Source of the DNA: Diploptera punctata
Lineage: Eukaryota; Arthropoda; Insecta; Blattodea; Blaberidae
NCBI GenBank assembly: GCA_030220185.1
Contig: JASPKZ010007546.1
Span: forward strand, 477,001-541,000
Length of the DNA stretch: 64,000 nucleotides
Direction: 5' to 3'
Below, in pieces: positions 43,896-55,693 of this stretch (position 1 is its first letter; each line of letters starts with the position of its first letter). The notes under the pieces were generated by a model. That model searched no databases. It saw only the letters and a list, made by a program, of their open reading frames with translations, and was not told where the DNA came from. The position numbers and the translations under genes were made by a program.

Positions 43896-44146
43896 TTAAT
43901 TTTATTTAATTAAATGAGAGAATGGAAAGACTCTAGAGGCTGAGTGTCGCTCGCATCCACATTAAGGCGTATAGAATTTCCCGGTAATATCAAACATATG
44001 CCTAACATATGCATGAAGAATTGTTTGATCTTTGTACACAAAATTTCGTTTAAAAATTGATTCCAATTTTTCGTTTTAAAATGTACGACTAATACCGTTT
44101 CATAAATCTTCTCTAACTCATGTAAATCATTAATATTTATTGGTGT

Positions 44147-44870
44147 TAATAGTGAGTGGAGAACATATTTTTAACGACTCACCTGATATAATTTCAAATT
44201 TCTTTGATACCGGCGGTTTCAGACAATATCTTGTCCCTCTTCAGTCATGGCTTCCACTGATGAAATTCTCTGGTTGTTGATTTCTCTAAGCATATCACCT
44301 CTTGTGCTGCCATATTTGGTTGGGGTTATAAACTTTGTAATTAAATTTTTATCCACCGGAATATCGATATTTATTCTTCTGAATGAATATATTTTCCAAA
44401 TTGTCATTTACAACGGTTTTATCCAATTGTTTCAAAAGTTTTGCTTCTTTTTCAATTTTATGATGAATTAGCAAACTATGTGCAGCAATTGCTGATTTTC
44501 AATTTCACAATTTTTTTGCTGCACATAGTTTGCTAGAACATCATAAAATTGAAAAAGAAGCAAAACTTTTGAAACAATTGGATAAACCGTTGGAATTGAC
44601 AATTTGGGAAATATATTCATTCAGAAGAATAAATATCGATCTATGAACTTCGATATTCCGGTGAATAAAAATTTAATTACAAAGTTTATAATCCCAACCA
44701 AAGATGGCAGCACAAGAGGTGATATCCTTAGAGAAATCAACAACCAGAGAATTTCATCAGTGGAAGCTATGATTGAAGTGGGACACGATATTGTCTGAAA
44801 CCGCCGGTATCAAAGAAATTTGAAATTATATCAGGTGAGTCGTTAAAAATATGTTCTCCACTCACTATTA
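44147..44870. repeat. Large palindrome, arms about 350 bp, with coding-like arms
   Basis: The left arm (44147-44496) is the near-perfect reverse complement of 44513-44870; the centre is around 44504. Both arms encode, in outward-pointing copies, the segment INNQRISSVEAMTEE or its twin INNQRISSVEAMIEV, preceded by NLITKFI.PTK.GSTRGD. The right arm carries about 14 extra bases (CTATGAACTTCGAT region near 44640). I do not recognise the protein. Flanking GATATAATTTCAAATTTCTT is part of the arms. Confidence 0.85.
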
Positions 44871-44874
44871 ATGA

Positions 44875-45478
44875 TATAACCTCATAATGTTTACTCCCAA
44901 TATTAATTTAAATTTATTGGTGTTATTTAAAATATGTTCGTCTTGATTTGAATATTTTAAACTACAGAAAGTTTCAGAAAAATTATAAAATAGTACTAAG
45001 GAATATTCATTAAATGTTATGCATTTACTTCTTTCTTTATTCGTCCTTATGATATAGTGGTTTGCTTACTTGTCTCCGGATCCAATATTTGTGGCCCAAA
45101 TAGATATAAAGAGAGATACTTCCAATAGGCCGTCTACCAGTGAAGAAGGAAGTTTCTGCCAACCCCATCTGAGGAGTCTCAATTTTCCATTATTGTTCTA
45201 ATCGTTTTACTTTTAGTTATCGCTGTTGTTCAACTAATTTTAGGAAAGAGTAAGAAACGTATAACAAAAATGTAATAAATAAATTATCGAATAATATATT
45301 CGCAGATATATTTGAAACAATAAACAATGAATCGATATTGGTATTAAGCTAAATATAAACATGTTTAATTTATAATGATCTATAATGTTGACTTAAATGT
45401 TATTTATGTTCTTCAAAATTTTAGCAGTAATAGTGAGCTAAATGTGCCCATCTTATTAGCCTATTTAAGACACTTTTA
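44875..45478. other. Unassigned interval
   Basis: No gene or shared repeat recognised. Confidence 0.4.
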
Positions 45479-45479
<1 letters not shown>

Positions 45480-45527
<48 letters not shown>

Positions 45528-45566
45528 GTGTGTGTGTGTGTGTGTGTATGTGTGTGTTTGTGTGTT
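45480..45566. repeat. Compound (TA)n(TG)n microsatellite
   Basis: About 20 TA units followed by interrupted TG units. Confidence 0.92.
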
Positions 45567-45654
45567 ATAACTAAAGTAATGGCGTTCCATGGAAAGTACC
45601 CTGTAAGAACAAAAAAGTAATAGAAGATAAAGTGTTGTAACAGGTTTCATGCTT

Positions 45655-45945
45655 CCAGTATTTAGGCTGCGATATAACTTATAAAGAAGAACAAGATATA
45701 AATAAGAAATACAGAAATTTCAACATATTTATGGAATAATCAGAGGAAAAAAGAAAGATAGGATACGCAGCTAATATTTTACTCTTCGATGGCACTATCA
45801 GTGGCAATGTATGGAAGAATAGAATACCAAAGATGGCACTGATAAATAATCCTGTAGGACGAAGATCGGTGGGAAGACCAAGAATGCGCTGGGCTGAACA
45901 GATGTGAGATCGGAACAGGAAAAGTCCAAATACGTGAAGGATAAT
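45655..45945 (+). pseudogene. RTE-like LINE fragment (family B), internally deleted
   Basis: FQYLGCDITYKEEQDINKK parallels FKYLGCDVGYNVERDIDSK of the full element. The sequence then jumps to a GRRSVGRPRMRWAEQM block and a stop, with most of the intervening codons lost. Confidence 0.7.
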
Positions 45946-45974
45946 TATGATTATGTTATATATGAATGAATATA

Positions 45975-45975
45975 C

Positions 45976-46007
<32 letters not shown>

Positions 46008-46880
46008 ATTTGCATGTGTGTGTATATACATGTGCGAGCATAACTTTCGAACGCCTGGAGGAATTTCAACCAAACTTGGTACATATATGAATCACAATGT
46101 GCAAAAGTGGCTGTAAGGAGTAAAAATCCCCCTAGCACCCGCAGGAGGGTAAGAGGAGGATGAAATGTAAAATATTATGTTTCCACTTAACTCTGAAACG
46201 CCTGGAGTAATTCCAAACTAACTCGGTATACACATAACTCACAATCTTAAAAAGGACACTGCGGGTTAAGAGATCCCTATCAACCCTACGAGATATTAAT
46301 GTCGGATCCTTAGTTCTAGGATACATTATCTGATTAGTAACAGTTCGGTAATATATAAGTCCGCTTTTAAGTATCCTAAAGGACTGAGGAGCGAGACGGG
46401 GTGGATAATAAAATGTCAAATGTGAGTGAAATTAATACCAAATTCGTAACTTTCAGGATTGCTATGCTGATTAGTGACAGTCCCGATAATATTTAAGTCC
46501 AAAGTGTCCCTTATTACCCCTAAGCGGCCGAGGGAGTGAGAAAGGATTAAAAATACAATGATAAGAGTATTCGAGATTAGTATCAAATTCATAGATTTTG
46601 GGACTACTTTTTTGATTGGTGACAGTCCAGGTGTCATTTAAGCCCACGTTTTATCCTTAGCACGTGAGAAGTGTTGAAAAATAATATATCCATCATTACC
46701 TAAAATTAGTATTTAATTAATAGTTTCGGGATAGATAAGCTCATCTGTAACAGTCCCGATGACATATAAGCTACATATAAGTCTTGCTTCCCTAGCGGGG
46801 TGAGAGGTGGTGACATATAAAAATAATAATAATAATAATAACGATTTTAGTTTCGAATAAATAGTTTTCTGTGTCGCTGA
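45975..46880. repeat. GT-rich lead and degenerate tandem repeats of about 140 bp
   Basis: After GT/GTAT simple repeats (45976-46026), units recur near 46046, 46190, 46430, 46570 and 46700. Markers include CGAACGCCTGGAGGAATTTC / GAAACGCCTGGAGTAATTCC and later GACAGTCCCGATAATATTTA / GACAGTCCAGGTGTCATTTA / AACAGTCCCGATGACATATA. Units are strongly diverged. It is probably the tandem part of an old element. Confidence 0.6.
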
Positions 46881-46911
46881 GTTGAAGTACGTAACAATGC
46901 TGGTGCCGTCT

Positions 46912-47259
46912 CATTCATCCATAGTAATTCTGCCCGAAGGCAGGTCCTTCACTACAATCATAGCATTTTCATGCTATGCTTGCAGCTTTATTAGGGAATT
47001 GTGTAGGTGTGGTAGCTTCCCGTTGCTTTCCACACCGGTGAAGGATGATAACGATAATGGTAAGGATGATAATGATAAGGATGATGGCCATATGATTTCG
47101 GGGACCGTATGGGCCTTAAAGTTTTCCTGACATTTGTCTTACAGGTGAGGAAAAACCCCGATAGAAACCTCACCCAGAAAAACTGCCCGGACCGGGGATC
47201 GAACCCGGGCCCGCTGCGTGACAAGGCAGCACGCTACCTCGAGACCACAGCGGTGGACT
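46912..47259 (-). mobile_element. tRNA-derived SINE (family 2)
   Basis: Full-length minus-strand copy: head GTCCACCGCTGTGGTCTCGA at 47259, box B GGTTCGATCCC near 47205, tail subtype CTGCCTTCGGGCAGAATTAC near 46930. It is very similar to 23210-23535, so both derive from a common recent source. Confidence 0.87.
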
Positions 47260-47444
47260 ACCGTCTCATGGAACGGATAAAATGTGAAAGTGACTAAGAT
47301 TATTCTCGACACATATATAGTTTTCGGGTCACTTAATTGATAGGTGGCAAGAAGAATAGCGTAAATGCATATCTGGACAACCCCTCCGGAAAATCAGCTG
47401 CTATAATAATAAAAATAACGAATGTATAGCTCGCGCATTCCAAG

Positions 47445-48190
47445 CTAAAGGATCCGTGACGTCATTGTTGTTTTGGGAATTGGTACTACTAACTGACTTA
47501 AAAATTTTGACTCATCTGTTATTAGTGAAGAGGCATTTCAAAAGTAAATTTGTACTTATTAGAAGTTATTCTGACAAGAGAACTGTCAACCATTGCACGC
47601 CGAAACATATCTTGAAATTTCTCCCAGAGAAGCGTTCTGACGTACAAAGGCCGTGTCCGAAAAACTTTCTGCCGCTTTTAACTGCAAGTCACAGAAATCG
47701 AAGCCAGAATCCACAATGGAAACCCACTGTACGGAGCAGTTGGGCTCGCTGCTTGAATAATAGCGGAGTGGAGTACGGCGGCACGCGGAACGGGCGACAG
47801 GTGGTGAGGGTTATCCAGTCTACCAATCCAGGAGTTATATTACTTCTCTATACTTCAAATGAGAGATTTGGCGCTGGATTTTGATGCCTTCAACTTAAAA
47901 CGGTAGTTTTTTTTGACACTGCCTTGGTACATCACAACGCTTCTCTGGGAGAAATTTCAAGGTAGGTTTCCTTGTAAGTTAAACTAAACTTATAACTGAC
48001 TGCAAAATTATCGCGTGTAGCACACTGCAGGAATTATTTCAACAGTGTTAGAAACAAGAGATACAGCATTTTCTTTCAGGTCAATACTAGGGGTTGAAAT
48101 GTAGAGTGAGAGGTAATATTTAGGCTATAAGACTACAAATACGTAACGGTACCCAACCGCAAGTTAACAGTGCATGAAGTATAAGAACAT
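47445..48190 (+). repeat. Dispersed repeat F, copy 2, interrupted by a MITE
   Basis: Colinear with 41840-42192 before about 47580 and after about 47975. The 395-bp excess is the inverted-repeat element at 47603-47969. Confidence 0.6.
47603..47969. mobile_element. MITE with 26-34-bp terminal inverted repeats
   Basis: CTTGAAATTTCTCCCAGAGA then AGCGTT (47611-47636) is perfectly inverted at 47936-47961. With two mismatches the match extends outward to GAAAC. The interior is GC- and CpG-richer than its surroundings (GGCGGCACGCGGAACGGGCG near 47775). No transposase. TSD unclear. Confidence 0.75.
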
Positions 48191-48194
48191 ATTA

Positions 48195-48782
48195 TGTTGA
48201 TGTACTGATAAATCAATATCATTATTTCATCTCCTCGCGAATATAAAAAAAATTACACCGACTCAATAATCCACCATATTGCAGAATTTAATTGCGATAA
48301 GAAAGTGAATATTATATTAATATCAAATTAATAAATTCGCTTCAACTCAGTACGTGCACAAAACGGAAATCAGATCTTCAATATAACTATAGGAACAAAT
48401 TTCCGCCTTCCTTCCTGCTTCAGTAAAACCAATGCCTCCAGATAGAACATCGTCAAAGTATCTGCTTATATCTGTGTTCCAAACCCGTATGGAGTTTCTC
48501 TCAGGACCTTCCATCGTATGTATGTCTTCCTTCGGAAGAGAAGTAAAACCGTGGATCCCGTGTAATCGGTTCCATTTTTAACCTGAATTTTAAAAAATAT
48601 ATTTCAGCTCTTTCACAACTAATTCTTAATTATATAATTTATTTATTTTACCATAAACTGTTAACATAAAAATTTAGCATACGCGTAAATGTAAAATATA
48701 TATTTTGCTATAACTTATGTTTATTTAATCTCAACTCACCCATTAAATGTAATTTTTAACGATTATCTTACGAAATTTATTT
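48195..48782. other. Unassigned interval
   Basis: No gene or shared repeat recognised. Confidence 0.4.
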
Positions 48783-48784
48783 CT

Positions 48785-48930
48785 AACTAACTCACTGACT
48801 CTATTGAACCCGTAGGTTCATGGCCGCGTGTACATAAGCTTTCCATACATATCTGTCCTGAGCTAACGTTTTCCAATCATCCCCTGCATAATCTACTTTC
48901 CTCAAATCCTAGTTAATGTTATTTCTCTCT
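48785..48930 (-). pseudogene. LINE A 3' end, separated from its body
   Basis: Runs from CTATTGAACCCGTAGGTTCA to TTAATGTTATTTCTC. The next expected LINE A bases (AACTGGGCGTTTTCCCTCT) resume only at 49380, so about 450 bp of unrelated sequence lies between, with loss of about 20 bp of LINE. Confidence 0.8.
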
Positions 48931-49376
48931 GCTACAGTCAGATTCAATCCAGGGAGTTACTGTGTATTTGGAATAGGGAACTGGGTTGCCATTTTAACAG
49001 TATTTTCTTGAGCGAATCGTTAAATAAACTGAAGTATGCAACACAGCAGGTACAGAGCTGTAAGTTGTAGCCGTCCAAGCCATCCCCTCTTAAAGGGAAA
49101 AAACTTGTCACTGACCTCGTGCGGATCTGTACCATCCTGTGTGAAAGTGTCGACTCTCATATTTACTATAAAACTAGTTTGAATGCCCTAAAAGAAAAAC
49201 TGTTTTGTTTAATGTATAGTACATCGATTTAGAAAAAGTACTGCTAACCTTCCCCTCCACCCTAACCTAAACAAACAAATACCGTTATTATGAGTTTGGC
49301 AACATCTACCCCCTGTACGTAGGGGACACTGGCATAGCCCGTAAGGTCTGTAGTAACTTACTGGGTTGAATTAGAG
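48931..49376. other. Unassigned insert inside LINE A
   Basis: A 63-codon minus-strand frame (48944-49135) is not recognised. No inverted ends or target duplications were found, so the mechanism of insertion is unclear. Confidence 0.4.
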
Positions 49377-50020
49377 TGTAACTGGGCGTTTTCCCTCTCG
49401 TTTTCCTACAATAAGTTTCCACGCCCCTCATTCATTCTCCATTCGTGCCACATGCCTTGCATATCGCAGTCTAAGACACTTAACTGTTCTATTATATCTG
49501 GCTTTCTATAAAGTCCACGTATCTCACTGTTTTGAAGTCTTCTCCAATCGCCTGTCTGTTCAACTCTCTTTGGTCCAAAATTTTTCCTAAGAACTTTTTC
49601 CTCAAATACAATATTTTCTCCTCCCTTAAAGTAAGCTTCCGTGTTTCGAATCCTTAATAATATAACTGCGAGCGTAACTGTTTTATATATTTTCCGTTTA
49701 ACGTTTTTCGAGAGAAGTTGGGACGTTGAGAGTTCCCATAATACATAAAAGCATGCATTTCTAGAATTGAGTCTATGTTTAATTTTTTGTAAATCTCATT
49801 CCTGTTTGTTGTTATAGATCCTAGGTATTTGAATTCAGTCACATCTTCAAAATTTTCTTCACTTGTCATTAGCTGTCCATTTCCATTATAATATATTTGT
49901 ATGTGTGAACATAAATTATTTAGTTTTATTGATGCTTACTTCCAGTCCCAAGTTATCAGTGATACTCAGTAGAGTGTGCGTGTTGTCCCTTAGTATATCC
50001 TAATTGTATTGTTTCTACAT
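49377..50020 (-). pseudogene. LINE A body in unit 1
   Basis: Contains the frame TEFKYLGSITTNRNEIYKKL (49654-49869) and, downstream, the frameshifted CETW and FGPKR regions. Continuous with the 3' end at 48785-48930 before the insert arose. Confidence 0.85.
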
Positions 50021-50334
50021 AATTAATTTATTAAACAATTGAAGAATCCCTCGAATAAAGTTGTAATCAATAATTTAGTTAGCACAACATTTGTTTAAAT
50101 GAAGCACTGTCATGTAGCAAAATTCGAATGATATGTGACACGTAATTAGCAGTGTCCCAAATATTTACTGAGTAAGTTGGGTAAGAATACTTAACTACAA
50201 TGAATATTACATTAACTTTAACGCCATAAAATCACTTTCGCAGAAATTGACGGTTACATTTTTTCAGGCAGCTCTTAAGATATTTTTTTTAAATGCCCCA
50301 AGTTGTCATTTCGACATTTCTGGTGTTCGCTCCT

Positions 50335-50671
50335 GACATGGCGTACTTGTAACCCACTTCTGAGGTTGGAGCGTCTGGAATGCGGGGTTACGTTACCCCG
50401 ATGATATGAGAGTTGATGATGATGGTAATGATGCTCCAGGAAAGGCATAAACTAAACTTAAATTAATTAGACGAATATGATATTGATGATAATGATGGCA
50501 GATGGTGTTCGGGGACCATTTGGGCCTTAGAATTTCCTGAAATTTATCTTACAGGAAAGGAAAAACCCCGAAAGAAACCTTATCCAGGAAACTTGTCCCG
50601 ACCGGGTATCGAACCCGAGCCCGCTGCGTGAGATGGCAGCACGCTACCTCGTGAAACGCAGCGGTGGACCC
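50335..50671 (-). mobile_element. tRNA-derived SINE (family 2), tail subtype 2, unit 1
   Basis: Head at 50671 (GTCCACCGCTGCG), box-B-like GGTTCGATACCCGGTCGGGA, and a tail with GCGGGGTTACGTTACCCCGA rather than the CTGCCTTCGGGCAG tail, defining a second subtype shared with 56773-57085. Confidence 0.8.
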
Positions 50672-51487
50672 TCTTAAGATATGGTAGATCAGTATTTCAA
50701 TACTAACATAAATATGGTAGTGCAAAAATGAAAAGGGATGTGTTAATCAATTTGGATTAAGATCACAAACTACCAAACTAAGTTATGTTGCAGATAATGC
50801 TTCAAGAATCATCTAAGAAATATTTTTAAGCTACGAAACTAATAATCTTAATTATTAAAGAGCGTCGTTAAATAAAATACTATATACCTATTTTTTCCAA
50901 CTCACAGTTTGTACACCTGGTTCTTCGCCGGCTTAGATTTATTTTTGATAAATACATGTAACAATAAGATTTACATGTTTTACTGTTATAGTTTAGTACA
51001 TTGATCTAAGATAATTATATGCCCTAGGTTTTCTGATTTTAATTTTAATTTTTGCATTTTTTCTCATAAATAATTTCTTTGAAAATCAAAAGAATTTAGT
51101 AATTTTGAATATAGAATCTCTTATCAGTATGCTTATTCAACCTGTATTTATTTGCAGTCTTAGAAACAGCTAACGTTCGACTGTCTTGGCTTATTGACTT
51201 TCCTCGTCTGTTTTATCGGATATTCTACAAAGTATGACTTTCTCTTCGAATTTTGTGCAAATATTAACTCTCGCAGACAAACGAAGTACACTTTGTGCGA
51301 TCTCTTGAAAATGAATTGTCCCTTGGATATATCACTATTCATCAATCTTAAGTTTATCCACAGTTCTTCTTCCATTAGTTCCTTCGAAACGAACTAACGG
51401 TAAACGTTCAGAGGATGCTGAGGGATGAGATCAAGGACTTTGATAAAAGGAACATAATACGTATTATACGATAAGGTTGACATTTAT

Positions 51488-52131
51488 TGTAACTGGGCGT
51501 TTTCCCTCTCGTTTTCCTACAATAAGTTTCCACGCCCCTCATTCATTCTCCATTCGTGCCACATGCCTTGCATATCGCAGTCTAAGACACTTAACTGTTC
51601 TATTATATCTGGCTTTCTATAAAGTCCACGTATCTCACTGTTTTGAAGTCTTCTCCAATCGCCTGTCTGTTCAACTCTCTTTGGTCCAAAATTTTTCCTA
51701 AGAACTTTTTCCTCAAATACAATATTTTCTCCTCCCTTAAAGTAAGCTTCCGTGTTTCGAATCCTTAATAATATAACTGCGAGCGTAACTGTTTTATATA
51801 TTTTCCGTTTAACGTTTTTCGAGAGAAGTTGGGACGTTGAGAGTTCCCATAATACATAAAAGCATGCATTTCTAGAATTGAGTCTATGTTTAATTTTTTG
51901 TAAATCTCATTCCTGTTTGTTGTTATAGATCCTAGGTATTTGAATTCAGTCACATCTTCAAAATTTTCTTCACTTGTCATTAGCTGTCCATTTCCATTAT
52001 AATATATTTGTATGTGTGAACATAAATTATTTAGTTTTATTGATGCTTACTTCCAGTCCCAAGTTATCAGTGATACTCAGTAGAGTGTGCGTGTTGTCCC
52101 TTAGTATATCCTAATTGTATTGTTTCTACAT
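51488..52131 (-). pseudogene. LINE A body in unit 2
   Basis: Copy of 49377-50020; the 71-codon frame at 51765-51980 encodes the same protein as the one in unit 1. Confidence 0.9.
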
Positions 52132-52445
52132 AATTAATTTATTAAACAATTGAAGAATCCCTCGAATAAAGTTGTAATCAATAATTTAGTTAGCACAACA
52201 TTTGTTTAAATGAAGCACTGTCATGTAGCAAAATTCGAATGATATGTGACACGTAATTAGCAGTGTCCCAAATATTTACTGAGTAAGTTGGGTAAGAATA
52301 CTTAACTACAATGAATATTACATTAACTTTAACGCCATAAAATCACTTTCGCAGAAATTGACGGTTACATTTTTTCAGGCAGCTCTTAAGATATTTTTTT
52401 TAAATGCCCCAAGTTGTCATTTCGACATTTCTGGTGTTCGCTCCT

Positions 52446-52783
52446 GACATGGCGTACTTGTAACCCACTTCTGAGGTTGGAGCGTCTGGAATGCGGGGTT
52501 ACGTTACCCCGATGATATGAGAGTTGATGATTGATGGTAATGATGCTCCAGGAAAGGCATAAACTAAACTTAAATTAATTAGACGAATATGATATTGATG
52601 ATAATGATGGCAGATGGTGTTCGGGGACCATTTGGGCCTTAGAATTTCCTGAAATTTATCTTACAGGAAAGGAAAAACCCCGAAAGAAACCTTATCCAGG
52701 AAACTTGTCCCGACCGGGTATCGAACCCGAGCCCGCTGCGTGAGATGGCAGCACGCTACCTCGTGAACGCAGCGGTGGACCCT
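52446..52783 (-). mobile_element. tRNA-derived SINE (family 2), unit 2
   Basis: Copy of 50335-50671 created by the tandem duplication rather than by retrotransposition. Confidence 0.85.
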
Positions 52784-54417
52784 CTTAAGATATGGTAGAT
52801 CAGTATTTCAATACTAACATAAATATGGTAGTGCAAAAATGAAAAAGGGATGTGTTAATCAATTTGGATTAAGATCACAAACTACCAAACTAAGTTATGT
52901 TGCAGATAATGCTTCAAGAATCATCTAAGAAATATTTTTAAGCTACGAAACTAATAATCTTAATTATTAAAGAGCGTCGTTAAATAAAATACTATATACC
53001 TATTTTTTCCAACTCACAGTTTGTACACCTGGTTCTTCGCCGGCTTAGATTTATTTTTGATAAATACATGTAACAATAAGATTTACATGTTTTACTGTTA
53101 TAGTTTAGTACATTGATCTAAGATAATTATATGCCCTAGGTTTTCTGATTTTAATTTTAATTTTTGCATTTTTTCTCATAAATAATTTCTTTGAAAATCA
53201 AAAGAATTTAGTAATTTTGAATATAGAATCTCTTATCAGTATGCTTATTCAACCTGTATTTATTTGCAGTCTTAGAAACAGCTAACCGTTCGACTGTCTT
53301 GGCTTATTGACTTTCCTCGTCTGTTTTATCGGATATTCTACAAAGTATGACTTTCTCTTCGAATTTTGTGCAAATATTAACTCTCGCAGACAAACGAAGT
53401 ACACTTTGTGCGATCTCTTGAAAATGAATTGTCCCTTGGATATATCACTATTCATCAATCTTAAGTTTATCCACAGTTCTTCTTCCATTAGTTCCTTCGA
53501 AACGAACTAACGGTAAACGTTCAGAGGATGCTGAGGGATGAGATCAAGGACTTTGATAAAAGGAACATAATACGTATTATACGATAAGGTTGACATTTAT
53601 TGTCGATATTTCTAATATTTTTTGTAATAATAAGAATAAGAACAATTTTTATTTTAAAATGAATTTTGTTCACAGTATTGACACCCGAATGAGCAAGTGG
53701 TCGTGCTCGGGTGTAGTTCAGTAATAGAAATAATACATATAAAAAAATTACAAAGTTTTAGTTAAAGGGAGAGGGGAAAACATATGAATTTAAATTTAGG
53801 AGGCGGTTTCAAGAAACAAAATACATTCTGGTGCATAAAATAATTAATACAAGAGTGAATAAAATGAGAAAAACTATATAGAATAGATTAATACCAAACT
53901 TAAAGCAATTAAATACATTAAGAAATAATATAATAATAAATAATAGTTTCAAAAAACTAAAACAACACACTTTATTATAAAACCGAACAAAAAAATGAAA
54001 AATAATTTTAATTTCCAACACGCTTGGGATAAAATTAAAGTGGTCAACAAAACAATCATCTCCAACACATATAGAATAAAACTAGTTATCAAAAAAAATA
54101 ATTTTACCATCAAAATATTTGATAATAAACAGATATTGGTAAAAGTAAAGTCTCTAAGAAGAACATGTAAAAATCATAAAAAGCACCCCACGCTTTTGAT
54201 GGTAAAATGATTTTCTTTTTGTTGATAACTCTAGTTTTATTCTATATGTGTTGGAGATGACTTTTTTGTTGACCACTTTAATTTTATCCCAAGCGTGTTG
54301 GAAATTAAAATTATTTTTCATTTTTTAGTTAGGTTTTATAATAAAACGTGTTGTTTTAGTTTTTTAAAACTATTATTTATTTTTTAGTTTTAATATTTTA
54401 CAGAATAAGGTAAAAAA

Positions 54418-54502
54418 TCCTCCAAGCCGGATTTGAACCAGCGACCTATGGATTACTGAAATTATATACCACTAGAGTTCACCGCTCTACCAACTGAGCT
54501 CT
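54418..54502 (-). tRNA. tRNA-Tyr-like pseudogene, copy 3
   Basis: Perfect T arm GCTGGTTCAAATCCGGC and D arm GAGCTCAGTTGGTAGAGC. The anticodon region reads ACTCTAG, giving CTA at the anticodon position. The intron-like stretch TATATAATTTCAG is present, but the 5' acceptor strand is missing. An intact fold is not possible as it stands. Confidence 0.65.
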
Positions 54503-54870
54503 TACAACGATTGACTAATAAGTCAACAAGTCCGCAACCTATTACACCAGTTTTCATTTTTTTTATTTTCTGATGATTCTAACCAGGATTTTAGATACAA
54601 AATATGAAATTATTGTATTGTCACGGGTCCTTTAAAAAGTATACAAAGTTTCAAGTCGACCCAATGTTTCTAAGTGGGTGAAAATCGTGTTCAAAGATTC
54701 CGTTACATAGATACAAAGACACTTTTTTTTTTGATTTTCTGATGATTCTGACCAGGATTTTAGAAAAAAAGAAATTATTGTATTGTCACGAGTCCTTTGC
54801 AAGTATACAAAGTTTCAAGTCGATCCAATTATTTTAAGTGGGTGAAAATCGCGTTGAAAGATTCCGTTAC

Positions 54871-54921
<51 letters not shown>

Positions 54922-54932
54922 TATATATAGAG

Positions 54933-55025
<93 letters not shown>
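54871..55025. repeat. (GATA)n microsatellite
   Basis: About 38 GATA units with one ATATATAGAGA interruption near 54920, embedded at the same element position where copy 2 has only about five units. Confidence 0.95.
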
Positions 55026-55693
55026 CAGAGATACAGGTCAAGCTAATATAAAGCGTGTAACAAAACAAATTTAGGATAACATTTCAAAACATAATACGCA
55101 CTCTGACACACAAAGAATTATTGCAAATGAAAATTATATAAACAAAAAAATATATAATAGAATAATACCAAACTGAAGAAAGTAAATATATACATTAAGA
55201 AATAATATAAAACAAAACAAATTTAGGAGAAAGTTTCAAAACATAATACGCAATCTGACACACACATAATTTATACAAATGAGAATTACATAAACAAAAT
55301 ATTATGTAATAGAATAATACCAAACTGAATGAAGTAAATAAATATATTACATAATTATAACAAACAAAAAGAAATGTAAGAAAAAATTCAAAATATAAAA
55401 TACACTCTAAAAGAATTAATGCAAATCATAATTATATAAACAAAAAAATATAATAAAATAATACCAAACTGAAGAAAGTAAATAAATAAATTAGGAAAAA
55501 CAAAAAAAAAAAGAGGAAAAATTTCAAAATATAAATGCACTCTTACACATAAAGATTTAATGTGAAGGTTAATTATATAAAACAAACACAATATATGATA
55601 GGTTAATACCAAACTGAAAAAAGTAATTAAATTTATTATAAAATGATAACATGAACCAAAATTGGTTCCTACTTATTTATTATTTTAAAATAT

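Larger units (their letters stand above)
49377..51487. repeat. 2.1-kb tandem duplication, unit 1
   Basis: 2111 bp starting TGTAACTGGGCGTTTTCC. It contains LINE A body (49377-50020, minus), a SINE (50335-50671, minus) and unassigned DNA. The next 2113 bp repeat it almost exactly. The breakpoint shares only TGT. Confidence 0.95.
51488..53600. repeat. 2.1-kb tandem duplication, unit 2
   Basis: 2113 bp. The differences from unit 1 that I found are four single-base indels: GATGATGATGG versus GATGATTGATGG, GTGAAACGC versus GTGAACGC, GAAAAGGG versus GAAAAAGGG, and CTAACGTTC versus CTAACCGTTC. It ends at the recurring TGT (53601-53603). Confidence 0.95.
53939..55060. mobile_element. Palindrome/tRNA composite element, copy 3
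   Basis: Palindrome 53939-54382, tRNA-like 54418-54502, two tandem right-segment units (starting near 54560 and 54730), then a long (GATA)n run (54871-55025) and the end AAGCTAATATAAAGCGTGTA at 55060. Relative to copy 2, about 65 bp between palindrome and tRNA is deleted. Confidence 0.75.
53770..55650. repeat. Degenerate array of about 145-bp units, split by an insertion
   Basis: Units start with AAATTTAGGA and contain TTCAAAACATAATACGCA, AATAATACCAAACTGAA and TTAAGAAATAATATA. One unit lies at about 53775-53938 and four at about 55062-55650. Composite element copy 3 separates them, so it inserted into an existing array. Confidence 0.7.

Noticed and set aside
45679..46138. Minus-strand frames with hydrophobic and His/Thr-rich peptides
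   Set aside because: They are antisense to a LINE B fragment and GT/GTAT simple repeats.
47456..47884. 142-codon open frame
   Set aside because: It spans a dispersed repeat and a MITE and crosses the MITE border, so it is unlikely to be a gene.
51160..51375. Conserved 71-codon gene, present twice (also at 53282)
   Set aside because: Both copies come from the recent 2.1-kb tandem duplication, so their similarity is no evidence of selection. A one-base indel changes the end of the second.
54829..55068. 79-codon serine/tyrosine/isoleucine repeat protein
   Set aside because: It is the translation of (GATA)n on the minus strand.
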